NCBI RefSeq assembly: GCF_000016645.1
Contig: NC_009441.1
Location: 4,526,001 to 4,590,000 of the forward strand
DNA: 64,000 bases
Source of the DNA: Flavobacterium johnsoniae UW101
GTDB lineage: Bacteria; Bacteroidota; Bacteroidia; Flavobacteriales; Flavobacteriaceae
Direction of reading: 5' to 3'
How positions within the stretch are numbered: position 1 is the first letter of the stretch; every line of letters begins with the position of its first letter. The notes under the pieces were generated by a model. The model saw only the letters and a program-made list of their open reading frames with translations. It did not search any database and was not told where the DNA came from. Below, piece after piece: positions 53,875 to 63,164 of the stretch. Made by a program: the position numbers and the translations under genes.

Positions 53875-56800
53875 ATGAAAAATACCACCACTATCCTTTT
53901 ATGCTTTTTCAGCTTTATAAACTGCCTGTTTTCTCAAGGTAAATTTGACAGCTATCAATTTAGAAGCATACAGGAAACTACCTCAAAACGAGCTGTTTCT
54001 TCTATCATTCAGGATAATAATGGTTTTATATGGATAGGCACAAACGGTGCGGGTTTGTATCGTTATGACGGTGTAAATTATTTTGGATACAAATACGATA
54101 AAAAACCCGGCTCTGTAAACAGCAACTTTATTTATGCCACGTTTATCGATTCTAATAATAACCTCTGGGTTGGTACTGATGAAGGTTTATGTTTGTACAA
54201 CAGAGATTTAGATAATTTTACCAAGATTAATATTGAAGATGTTATAACAAAAGGATATAGTGAGCCCATTACTGTAAAAACAATTATTGAAGACAATAAC
54301 GGCAACTTATTCTTAGGCGCTTATGGTTTCGGATTATTCAAACTTAATATAAAGACTTTAAAGGCTTCTTTAGTGCAGTCAAAAGTGTTGGACAAGCCTA
54401 ATTTTTTAATAAAATCTTCGATAAAAAGTAAACAGGGAATTATTTATTTAGGAACCAGTTACGGCCTTTTAGAAATCGACTTAAACGGAAAAGTAAAACA
54501 GGTTTATAAAGACAAATTTAAAAGAGAACCTTTACTCGACGATATAGAAAATCTTGTCATAGATAAATTTGGATATATATGGCTGGGAACAACAGAAAAT
54601 GGTTTGATAAAAATTAAACCCGAAACCGATAATTACCAATTTGAAAATTACCCTATTACCAAAAATAAAATCCTGTCTATTGTACAAAGCAGTCTGGATT
54701 ATATTGTATGCGGTACAGAAAATGACGGATTACTGGTTGTAAATTACAAAGGGCAAGTACTACGAAAATACCTGCACAGCAAATACAATAATTTCAGTTT
54801 AAAATCTAATTCTGTCTGGTCGCTGTATGAAGACAAGGAAAAACGACTTTGGCTGGGATATTTCAATAAAGGACTTGGTGTTTTTGACAAACCCAATAAC
54901 AAATTCAATTCGCTGGAATCTCTTGCCAATAACGATAATTCTTTACAGACCAGCTATGTAACATCTGTTATAAAAGATAAAAAAGGAAATTTATTAATAA
55001 GCAATGAAGGCGGCGGACTCGATATTTATAACCTTATTGATAAAAGTTACATTCACGTTAACCAGACAAATCAAAACTATTATTCCGGTTTAGATGCAGT
55101 TGATATTCAGACCATATTTATAGACAGCAAGCAAAATATCTGGATAGGAAGCTGGGACCGCGGTATTTACTTTTTAAAAAATGGAACTTCCCGATTCGTA
55201 AATTACAATACAGCTAATACATCCGGACTGAAATCTAATCGGATTTTTAGTTTTGCCGAAGATTCTAAAGGCCGAATCTGGATAGGAACTTTTATAAAAG
55301 GACTGCATTATTTTGATAATAAAACCAGCACATTTGTACATTGCGATTCTAAACCATTTGCAGAAAACACCTTAGATAACGCTTTTATCCGCAAAGTTTT
55401 TGTAGACTCAGACAATGTACTTTGGGTAGGAACAATTTTAGGTTTGTATCAGGTTAGTTTAAAAGATGAAACAAATTTTAAAGTAACGAAAATGCGCGAT
55501 GCCATGTTTAGCGGCATAAATAAACACAACAGCATTCAAACTATTTTATCTATTTATGAATCTAACGATAAAACGATCTGGATAGGAACAGATGGTCAGG
55601 GATTATTTAGCTACAATAAAAAAAATAAGATATTTTCTAATTATGATGATTTTCCGGGTTTTAAGGAAAAATCTGTTCGTGCTATAATTTCAGACAATAA
55701 TGGTTCTTTATGGGTAAGCGGCGGATCTGGTTTGACAAAACTAGATTTTAAAAATAAAAAAAGCACCAATTTTAATAAAGATGACGGTCTTATTGACAAC
55801 GATTTTAATAATAACGCCGTCTTTAAAGATGGAAATGGAGAATTGTATTTTGGCGGTTACGAAGGCGTAAATTATTTTAATCCCAACGAAATTAAAAAAG
55901 CAGAAAAAGCACCAAGATTGTATTTCAGCGATTTCAAATTATTTAATAAATCTGTAAAACCAAATGAAGAAGGTTCGCCTTTAACCAAAGTAATTTCGCA
56001 GACTAAAGAAATTACACTCAACTATACACAATCGGTTTTTACGATTGAATACGTGGGAATTAACTACAATTATTCTAAAAAAAATCAATACGCTTATTAT
56101 CTGGAAGGTTTTGAAAAAGACTGGAATTATGCCGGAAATAACAGAACGGCAACCTATACCAATCTGGCGCCGGGCAATTATACTTTTAAAGTAAAATCAG
56201 CCAATGCAGACGGTACCTGGAGCAACAGTCAATTAGAATTAAAAATAAAAATACTTCCTCCGTGGTGGAAAACTATTTGGGCTTATTTAATATATACCGC
56301 TATTTTAATTTTCCTGATTAGATACTTAAATAAAATCTATCAAAACCGATTTAAAGCGAAGCAGGCCATTATCTTAGAAAAAGAAAAATCTATTCAGCTA
56401 GAAAAATTAAACAATAAAAAATTACAGTTTTTCACTAATATCTCACATGAATTCAGAACACCTTTAACGCTTATTATTAATCCGCTGGAAGACATTTTAA
56501 GAAGCAAAAAATTATCACCTGAAATTCATAATAAATTAAAAATTGTACATAAAAGCTCTGACAGACTTTCGAGACTTATTAATGAGCTTATGGATTTTAA
56601 TAAATTAGAGTTTAATAAAATTTCACTTCAGGCTAAAAAAGTAGATGTCACAGCTTTTACAGAAGGAATTATTGGCTATTTTGATGAAGAGGCAGCAGCC
56701 AGAAACATAACCGTTAACTTTGAATCATCTCAAGATGAACTTGAAGACTGGCTGGATCCTAAAATGCTGGAAAAAATACTTTTTAATATTATTTCTAATG

Positions 56801-58029
56801 CATTCAAATTTACGCCTGATAATGGTTCTATCACCATTTTTATAGACACAGCCGAAACAGATAATGCTTTAATAATTGATGGAGAAAAAGTTCCTTCCTA
56901 CTCTATAACCATTACGGATACCGGCTCTGGAATACGCAAAAAAGATCTCAATAGAATTTTTGACCGCTTTTATCAGGTCAATAATGTAAACAAAGATTAT
57001 TATGGCAGCACCGGAATTGGTTTAGAGGTTGTAAAAGAATTTATTGAACTTCATAAAGGAAAAATTGAGGTTGAAAGCCAAGTTGGAGAAGGCACAAAAT
57101 TCAAAGTCACATTTCCTTTAGGCAATTCGTTTTATAAGAAAAGTGAAATTATCGATGAGGTTTTTAAAATAGAAAAGAACAAAAATCAATTTTTATTTGA
57201 CGCCGCTAATAATCAAACAGATGAAGATGATTTTACAGAAACGTCAATCGACAACGCTGCAGAAGAAACTGCAAAATCATATACCGTTTTAATTGTTGAG
57301 GACAATCCTGAACTGCGAAATTACCTAAAACAGGAACTAAGCAAATCATACAAAGTTATTACAGCCGAAAATGGTAAAAAAGGCTACGAACTTGCCGTAC
57401 AAAAATTACCGGATTTAATCATTACAGATGTCATTATGCCGGTCATGGACGGATTACAGCTGTGTAAAAACATAAAAGGAGACTTAAAAACAAGTCATAT
57501 TCCTTTGTTAATGCTGTCGGCAAAAGCAATGGTCAAAGACCGATTAGAAGGCATAGATTCTGGCGCAGATATGTATTTGAGTAAACCTTTTGAACTGGAT
57601 ATCTTAAAATCAAGTCTGGCGCAGCTTATTACCAGCAGACAGATCATGTTTAAGAAATTTTACAGCGGCATTACCAAACAAGGAAAAGAAAAAACAACAT
57701 CACTGGATAATGACTTCATTCAAAAAATTCTGCATTTCATCAATGAAAATATCAGCGAGCCGGAATTGACTGTAGAACTCCTGTCTTCTAAAATCTACCT
57801 GAGCAGAAGCCAGCTGTACAGAAAAATAAAAACACTGACAGGCGTTTCTGTAAACGAATTTATTAGAAATGTACGATTAGAAAAAGCAAAACAGCTCATA
57901 GAACAAGGCAACAATAATATTAATGAGATAAGCTATAAAGTTGGCTTTACTTCTCCCTCCTATTTTGCCAAATGTTATAAAATTAAATACGGCTATCTGC
58001 CTACTCAGGAAAAAAGAACAAAAGAATAA
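53875..58029 (+). CDS. Hybrid two-component system sensor/regulator (HTCS)
   Basis: A 1384-aa single-polypeptide signalling protein. In order: signal peptide; periplasmic two-propeller sensor built of repeated WIGT/WLGT motifs (about 30-720); Y_Y_Y domain (about 745-810, YYLEGFEKDWNYAGNNRTATYTNLAPGNY); membrane segment (about 825-845); HisKA with His858 in SHEFRTP; HATPase_c (DTGSGI, STGIGLEVV); receiver with Asp1185 in ITDVIMP; and a C-terminal AraC helix-turn-helix (ELTVELLSSKIYLSRSQLYRKIKTLTG). HTCS proteins sense an oligosaccharide in the periplasm and activate a nearby utilisation locus. The repeats before bglX and susC are its likely binding sites. Confidence 0.95.
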   Translation: MKNTTTILLCFFSFINCLFSQGKFDSYQFRSIQETTSKRAVSSIIQDNNGFIWIGTNGAGLYRYDGVNYFGYKYDKKPGSVNSNFIYATFIDSNNNLWVGTDEGLCLYNRDLDNFTKINIEDVITKGYSEPITVKTIIEDNNGNLFLGAYGFGLFKLNIKTLKASLVQSKVLDKPNFLIKSSIKSKQGIIYLGTSYGLLEIDLNGKVKQVYKDKFKREPLLDDIENLVIDKFGYIWLGTTENGLIKIKPETDNYQFENYPITKNKILSIVQSSLDYIVCGTENDGLLVVNYKGQVLRKYLHSKYNNFSLKSNSVWSLYEDKEKRLWLGYFNKGLGVFDKPNNKFNSLESLANNDNSLQTSYVTSVIKDKKGNLLISNEGGGLDIYNLIDKSYIHVNQTNQNYYSGLDAVDIQTIFIDSKQNIWIGSWDRGIYFLKNGTSRFVNYNTANTSGLKSNRIFSFAEDSKGRIWIGTFIKGLHYFDNKTSTFVHCDSKPFAENTLDNAFIRKVFVDSDNVLWVGTILGLYQVSLKDETNFKVTKMRDAMFSGINKHNSIQTILSIYESNDKTIWIGTDGQGLFSYNKKNKIFSNYDDFPGFKEKSVRAIISDNNGSLWVSGGSGLTKLDFKNKKSTNFNKDDGLIDNDFNNNAVFKDGNGELYFGGYEGVNYFNPNEIKKAEKAPRLYFSDFKLFNKSVKPNEEGSPLTKVISQTKEITLNYTQSVFTIEYVGINYNYSKKNQYAYYLEGFEKDWNYAGNNRTATYTNLAPGNYTFKVKSANADGTWSNSQLELKIKILPPWWKTIWAYLIYTAILIFLIRYLNKIYQNRFKAKQAIILEKEKSIQLEKLNNKKLQFFTNISHEFRTPLTLIINPLEDILRSKKLSPEIHNKLKIVHKSSDRLSRLINELMDFNKLEFNKISLQAKKVDVTAFTEGIIGYFDEEAAARNITVNFESSQDELEDWLDPKMLEKILFNIISNAFKFTPDNGSITIFIDTAETDNALIIDGEKVPSYSITITDTGSGIRKKDLNRIFDRFYQVNNVNKDYYGSTGIGLEVVKEFIELHKGKIEVESQVGEGTKFKVTFPLGNSFYKKSEIIDEVFKIEKNKNQFLFDAANNQTDEDDFTETSIDNAAEETAKSYTVLIVEDNPELRNYLKQELSKSYKVITAENGKKGYELAVQKLPDLIITDVIMPVMDGLQLCKNIKGDLKTSHIPLLMLSAKAMVKDRLEGIDSGADMYLSKPFELDILKSSLAQLITSRQIMFKKFYSGITKQGKEKTTSLDNDFIQKILHFINENISEPELTVELLSSKIYLSRSQLYRKIKTLTGVSVNEFIRNVRLEKAKQLIEQGNNNINEISYKVGFTSPSYFAKCYKIKYGYLPTQEKRTKE

Positions 58030-58048
58030 AGCAGATAAAAATCAATTT

Positions 58049-58084
58049 AAAAGAGCTTCGATTACAATCGAAGCTCTTTTTTTG
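58049..58084 (+). terminator. Rho-independent terminator after the HTCS gene
   Basis: AAAAGAGCTTCGATT (58049-58063) pairs with 58066-58080 and runs into a T-tract. It separates the regulator from the susC operon. Confidence 0.9.
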
Positions 58085-58267
58085 TCAGTGAATTTTTTCA
58101 AAAAACCGACTTTCGAATTTCAGGCAAAAATCAACATATAAAAAATATTGACTCGATATTTTAAACAAACAGTATTTTTTATGCAAAAAAATTAGCAATA
58201 CCTCAGTACTTGTTTTGATGCATCAGGGTGTTTATTTTACTGATTTCGGGGGTTCAGATGTTTTTTT

Positions 58268-58309
58268 TGCATCATCTGTTGCACAATATGCATCATCCGT
58301 TCTACAATA
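58268..58309 (+). promoter_or_regulatory. Direct repeats (21-bp period) before susC, candidate HTCS operator
   Basis: Two 21-bp units starting at 58268 and 58289 match at 18 of 21 positions; both read TGCATCATC, GTT and ACAATA at the same offsets. A partial copy (TGCATCAGG) lies at 58219 and TCTACAATA recurs at 58317. The units match the pair before bglX in word and spacing. Confidence 0.78.
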
Positions 58310-58325
58310 CAACACCTCTACAATA

Positions 58326-58333
58326 TACTTTCG
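58326..58333 (+). promoter_or_regulatory. susC -7 element
   Basis: TACTTTCG, 7 of 8 matches to TAnnTTTG, starts 37 bp after the second repeat begins, as at bglX. No TTG occurs at the -33 position (ACAA instead), so transcription should need an activator. Confidence 0.55.
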
Positions 58334-58469
58334 TTAAGAAATATTTAAGAAAAAAAGTGCCGCTGTCAAAACTCAAAAATACCAACAGGCAAAAGACCCA
58401 AATTTTAAATGTTTTTTATAAAACTTAACGATTAACTAATTATTAAAGTAAACTAACAACCAAATTTTT

Positions 58470-61400
58470 ATGCAGAAAAGAACATTAAAAAAACTATTGT
58501 GCTTAATAGTATGTATGTGGGGAAATTTTTTCTACGCTCAAACTGTTAAAGGTAAAGTAACATCTGGCGGTGCCAACCTGCCTGGTGTCAGCGTAATAGT
58601 ACAAGGAACAAAAAACGGAACCGTTACTGATTTTGACGGTAGTTTTGTATTAAACAATGTAGAGCCAAAAGCGTTGCTGCTTTTTAGTTATGTAGGATAT
58701 AAAAACCTCTCAATACCAGCAGACACAAAATCAGTTATGCAGATTACCATGATAAGTGACCTCGAAAAATTAAATGAAGTAGTTGTTATTGGATATGGAA
58801 CATCAAAAAGAAAAGATATAAATGGTGCCGTTTCCTCTATTAAAGCTTCTGAAATTCAGGACAAACCTTTTGTTTCTATCGATCAGGCGCTTGTAGGTAA
58901 AGCTGCAGGTGTAAACGTGACTCAAAACTCAGGAACACCCGGAGGAGGAATTTCTGTGCAGATTAGAGGGATTACGTCTATTAACGGAAATGAACCTTTG
59001 TATGTTATTGACGGAACTCCGGTTTTTGCAGATAAAAACAACGACACATTTTCATTCAGTGCTTTAGGCGGAGGAAACGGACAAACTAAAAATTCAGCTT
59101 TGTCTGGTCTGAATATTTCAGATATTGAAACTATTGACATTTTAAAAGATGCATCGGCAACTGCTATTTATGGTGCTAACGGAGCTAACGGTGTCGTTTT
59201 GATTACAACCAAAAAAGGGAAAAAAGGAAAATCAAAATTTACATACGAAACTTATTTAGGAACTCAGGAAATAAGAAATACCGTTGATGTTTTAAACCTG
59301 CCTGAATACGCCGCTTATCAGGCAAAAATTTATAAATTAAATGGTGAACCAGTTCCGTATCAATATCAAAAACCTAATTTATTAGGAAATGGAACAAACT
59401 GGCAGGATGAACTTTTTAGAACTGCTACCATGTACAATCATCAGCTGTCATTTTCAGGCGAAAAAGAAGGAACACGTTATTATACCTCTTTAAACTATTT
59501 TGATCAGGAAGGAATTGTTTTAAATTCAGATTTCAACAGATTATCTATGCGATTAAACGTTGATTCTAATGTAAAATCCTGGCTTAAAATTGGGAACAAC
59601 CTATCAGTTAGTAAATCATCTCAGCAAGTAGTACGAAACGATGACAGAGGCGGATTGGTTATGAACGCTTTAAGACAATCTCCAGAGTTACCAGTTAGAA
59701 CTCCAGATGGTTCTTATGCAGGACCAACCAGCGGTTTAGGATCTTCGGCAAATGAGGCAACTAACCCAATCGCTTTGTCTGAATACAATAATTCGACTAC
59801 CGAAAGATTTAAAATTAACGGAAATTTATTTGCCGATTTTACGCTGATAAAAGGATTAGTTTTTAGAACTGAATTAGGATACGATTTAAATTTTGCAAAA
59901 AGCAGCACTTTTGCCCCTAAATATACTTTAGGAAACGTAAATGAACTTTTAAACAAATCATTCAAACAGCAGGATCAAAGTTATTATTGGAACATCAAAA
60001 ACTATTTGACGTACAATAAAACAATCAGCGAGAAACACAATTTTACTTTCTTATTAGGTCAGGAAGCGCAGGAAAGCCGTTATGAATATTTAAGCGGTTA
60101 CAGATCAGGTGAATTTTTAAACAAAAATTTCACAAATTTAAATATTGGTGATATTGATACGGCAGTAAACGGAAATGGTTCTGGCAGATGGTCAATGACT
60201 TCTTATATTTCAAGGTTAAATTATAGTTTCTCTGATAGATATTCTTTCTCTGCCTCAATAAGAGCAGATGCTTCATCCAACTTTGGACCTAATAATAAAT
60301 GGGGTTATTTCCCTTCTTTTTCAGGAGGATGGACAGTTAGTAACGAAAAGTTTTTTGAACCATTATCAAACAGTATCAATTACTTAAAATTCAGAGCAGG
60401 TTATGGTACAGTTGGAAATCAAAACATTCCCGCAAACAGATACCAGACTATCTTGTCATTGCTTTCTTCTCCGTTTGGTGGTGTATCGCCGACAATTGAC
60501 AATTTAGGAAACCCAAATATCAAATGGGAATCTCTTAAATCATTCAATACTGGTTTCGAATTGGCAATGCTTAACAATAGAGTAAAATTAGATTTTGATT
60601 ATTATGTTAAAAACTCATCTGATTTCTTAACCAAACAAATCAATGACGAATCAAATCAAAGTGCGCTAAATTATTACCTGAATACGGGTGAAATTGTAAC
60701 AAAAGGTATCGAACTTACTTTGAATACAAGAAATATTGCAACCGAAAATTTTAACTGGGACACTACAATTATCTTTTCAAAATACAATAACGAGCTGACT
60801 CGTTTTCAAGGTGAAGGTAAATCGTTATTAGGAAAAGTTCAATTCGACTTATACAACGTTACCAGAACTACAGAAGGACAGCCGGTAGGACAATTTTATG
60901 GTTATGTAACCGATGGTTTATTTAAAAATGCTGCTGAACTAGCTGCAGGACCAGTTCAGGAAGCAGGAACAGGAATTGGAGATATTCGTTTTAAGGATCT
61001 TAACGGCGATGGAAAAATTGACAGTAAAGACCAGACTGCTATTGGAGATGCTATTCCTGATTTTACCTATGCTGTTACCAATAACTTTAGATACAAAAAC
61101 TTCAATCTTGGAATAGTTTTAACAGGAAGCCAAGGCAACCAGATCTACAATTTTACACGTCATTACATAGACGGAATTTATCCGGGATTTGGGGACAGAT
61201 TTGGAAATGTCAGCACTCAGGCAATACATGCTTTTGAACCTGGTGTAAACGAAAATACTGATGTGCCTAGAATTACTCTTAACGATCCAAATGGCAACGG
61301 AAGAATTTCGAATCGATTTGTGGAAGATGGTTCTTACTTAAGAATTCAAAATGTTTCGTTGAGCTACGATTTACCAAGCAAAATATTCGATAACTCTTTT

Positions 61401-61574
61401 ATTTCTAAAGTAAGATTGTACGTAAACGTTCAAAATTTATACACATTTACAAAATATAGCGGCTTTGACCCTGCCCTTGGAAATTTAGACCAGAATATAA
61501 CCTTGAGCGGAATTGATTTAGGACGTTACCCAGTGCCAAGAACAATTTCTGCAGGAGTGAATTTAGAATTCTAA
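58470..61574 (+). CDS. susC: SusC-family TonB-dependent glycan transporter
   Basis: A 1034-aa outer membrane transporter. The signal peptide ends FFYAQ. A carboxypeptidase-like domain (about 25-105, LPGVSVIVQGTKNGTVTDFDG) precedes the plug, which has the SusC/RagA signatures EVVVIGYGTSKR and LKDASATAIYGANGANGVVLITTKKGK. The beta-barrel ends RYPVPRTISAGVNLEF. It imports oligosaccharides with its SusD lid. It begins the operon susC-susD-lipoprotein. No STN domain is present, so control is by the HTCS rather than a FecR system. Confidence 0.95.
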   Translation: MQKRTLKKLLCLIVCMWGNFFYAQTVKGKVTSGGANLPGVSVIVQGTKNGTVTDFDGSFVLNNVEPKALLLFSYVGYKNLSIPADTKSVMQITMISDLEKLNEVVVIGYGTSKRKDINGAVSSIKASEIQDKPFVSIDQALVGKAAGVNVTQNSGTPGGGISVQIRGITSINGNEPLYVIDGTPVFADKNNDTFSFSALGGGNGQTKNSALSGLNISDIETIDILKDASATAIYGANGANGVVLITTKKGKKGKSKFTYETYLGTQEIRNTVDVLNLPEYAAYQAKIYKLNGEPVPYQYQKPNLLGNGTNWQDELFRTATMYNHQLSFSGEKEGTRYYTSLNYFDQEGIVLNSDFNRLSMRLNVDSNVKSWLKIGNNLSVSKSSQQVVRNDDRGGLVMNALRQSPELPVRTPDGSYAGPTSGLGSSANEATNPIALSEYNNSTTERFKINGNLFADFTLIKGLVFRTELGYDLNFAKSSTFAPKYTLGNVNELLNKSFKQQDQSYYWNIKNYLTYNKTISEKHNFTFLLGQEAQESRYEYLSGYRSGEFLNKNFTNLNIGDIDTAVNGNGSGRWSMTSYISRLNYSFSDRYSFSASIRADASSNFGPNNKWGYFPSFSGGWTVSNEKFFEPLSNSINYLKFRAGYGTVGNQNIPANRYQTILSLLSSPFGGVSPTIDNLGNPNIKWESLKSFNTGFELAMLNNRVKLDFDYYVKNSSDFLTKQINDESNQSALNYYLNTGEIVTKGIELTLNTRNIATENFNWDTTIIFSKYNNELTRFQGEGKSLLGKVQFDLYNVTRTTEGQPVGQFYGYVTDGLFKNAAELAAGPVQEAGTGIGDIRFKDLNGDGKIDSKDQTAIGDAIPDFTYAVTNNFRYKNFNLGIVLTGSQGNQIYNFTRHYIDGIYPGFGDRFGNVSTQAIHAFEPGVNENTDVPRITLNDPNGNGRISNRFVEDGSYLRIQNVSLSYDLPSKIFDNSFISKVRLYVNVQNLYTFTKYSGFDPALGNLDQNITLSGIDLGRYPVPRTISAGVNLEF

Positions 61575-61632
61575 GATTAATAAAAACACATTTAACTTAA
61601 TGATTCATAATCATTAACATAAAAAAATAGTT

Positions 61633-63156
61633 ATGAAAAAACTTTTTAAACTTTTTATGATGGGAATGCTGATACCATTGCTGTCTTTATTTTCTTGTTC
61701 AGATGATTTTTTGGATGCACCATCTGAAAATCAATTAACACCAGGCGATTTACCTGAAGGCGTTACGGCTTTTGACGGAATTGCCGAGAGTTTGTATTTT
61801 AAACCGTGGTTCACCTTTAATGATAAATTCCTGATTGCTGTTGGAGATATGTACGCCGGTAATGCTTTTACTTTTGATGGTGCTTATGCTCAGTTTAAAG
61901 ATGCTCAGGTAACGTCACAAAACCCAATTCTAACAGAAGGATATGTTTCGTTGTTTTCGGTTATCGATCAATCTAATAATTTAATGAGTTTAGTTGAGGA
62001 CAGAAAAAGCGAACTGCCGGAAGCATCCTATAAAAATGCTATCGCCATATCAAGATTCATGAGAGCAAATGCTTATTTCTACCTGGTAAGAACTTTTGGA
62101 GCTGTGCCAATCATAAATAAAGCAGGTTCTGCAGCACAGCCAAAAAGAAATCTTGTTTCTGATGTTTATAAATTCATCAAACAAGACTTAGAATATGCCG
62201 TTGAAAATTTACCAGAAAGAGCTGCAAAAAAAGGATATGTGACCAAATATGCAGCAATGGGAATTTTGGCAAAAGTACACTTGACATTAAATGAATATGG
62301 AGAATGTGCCGCTTTAACTCAAAAAATTATTGGTAACCAATATATTTTAATTCAGGATTACGGAAACTTATTCAGCAGTCCGGAAAATAATAACAGTGCC
62401 GAAAGTATGTTTGCTTTGCAATGGAAAGCTATTGCAACAGAATGGGGAACACAAAATACCAATCAGGCTTATATCGTTCCGGGAGGTACAGGAATTACAG
62501 GCGGTGGTGACGGATGGGGCGTTTATCTTCCTTCTATCTCATTACAAAATGGATTCGAACCCAAAGATACCAGAAAGAAAAGCACAATCATGACAGATGG
62601 TGACTTCTACCCTGAATTATTAAAAAACCAAGGCGGATTTACGTATAAAAAAATATACTCTTCTACAGCGGCTAATTTCAGAAAATACATTGTAGGTTCT
62701 GCCGCAGAAAGAAACGATGTATTCTTTATGAGAACTTCACAAAACACCATCATTTTAAGATATTCTGATATTTTATTAATGAATTCTGAGGCGATTTTGG
62801 CCGGAGCTGGTTCTACAACTTCTGCATCTGCTTTAAGTTCTTTTAATGAAGTAAGAGCAAGAGCAGGACTGCCGGCTAAAACAGTATTGACAAGAGATGA
62901 ATTGTTTAACGAAAGAAGAGTTGAATTTGCACTGGAAGGACAATATTTCTTTGACCTTAAACGCCGTGGATTAGCAGAAGCAACAGCTATTATTTCACAG
63001 CAGGAAGTTGGTTTTTATTCTGATGATGCCAGAACAGAATTGATTTCAAGAAAGATAACTCCGGGAAGCAATTATTTTGAACTGCCATTACCACAGTCTG
63101 CTATTGATACTAATCCATCATTATTAGAACCTCCGGTTCCATTTAACTTTAACTAA
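61633..63156 (+). CDS. susD: SusD/RagB-family glycan-binding lipoprotein
   Basis: A 507-aa surface lipoprotein, with lipobox LFSC at about residue 22. It has the helical TPR-like scaffold (AIAISRFMRANAYFYLVRTFGAVPII) and the C-terminal ARAGLPAKTVLTRDELFNERRVEFALEGQYFFDLKRRG motif of SusD. It forms the lid on SusC and captures the glycan. It follows susC after 58 bp. Confidence 0.94.
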   Translation: MKKLFKLFMMGMLIPLLSLFSCSDDFLDAPSENQLTPGDLPEGVTAFDGIAESLYFKPWFTFNDKFLIAVGDMYAGNAFTFDGAYAQFKDAQVTSQNPILTEGYVSLFSVIDQSNNLMSLVEDRKSELPEASYKNAIAISRFMRANAYFYLVRTFGAVPIINKAGSAAQPKRNLVSDVYKFIKQDLEYAVENLPERAAKKGYVTKYAAMGILAKVHLTLNEYGECAALTQKIIGNQYILIQDYGNLFSSPENNNSAESMFALQWKAIATEWGTQNTNQAYIVPGGTGITGGGDGWGVYLPSISLQNGFEPKDTRKKSTIMTDGDFYPELLKNQGGFTYKKIYSSTAANFRKYIVGSAAERNDVFFMRTSQNTIILRYSDILLMNSEAILAGAGSTTSASALSSFNEVRARAGLPAKTVLTRDELFNERRVEFALEGQYFFDLKRRGLAEATAIISQQEVGFYSDDARTELISRKITPGSNYFELPLPQSAIDTNPSLLEPPVPFNFN

Positions 63157-63164
63157 CTTATACC

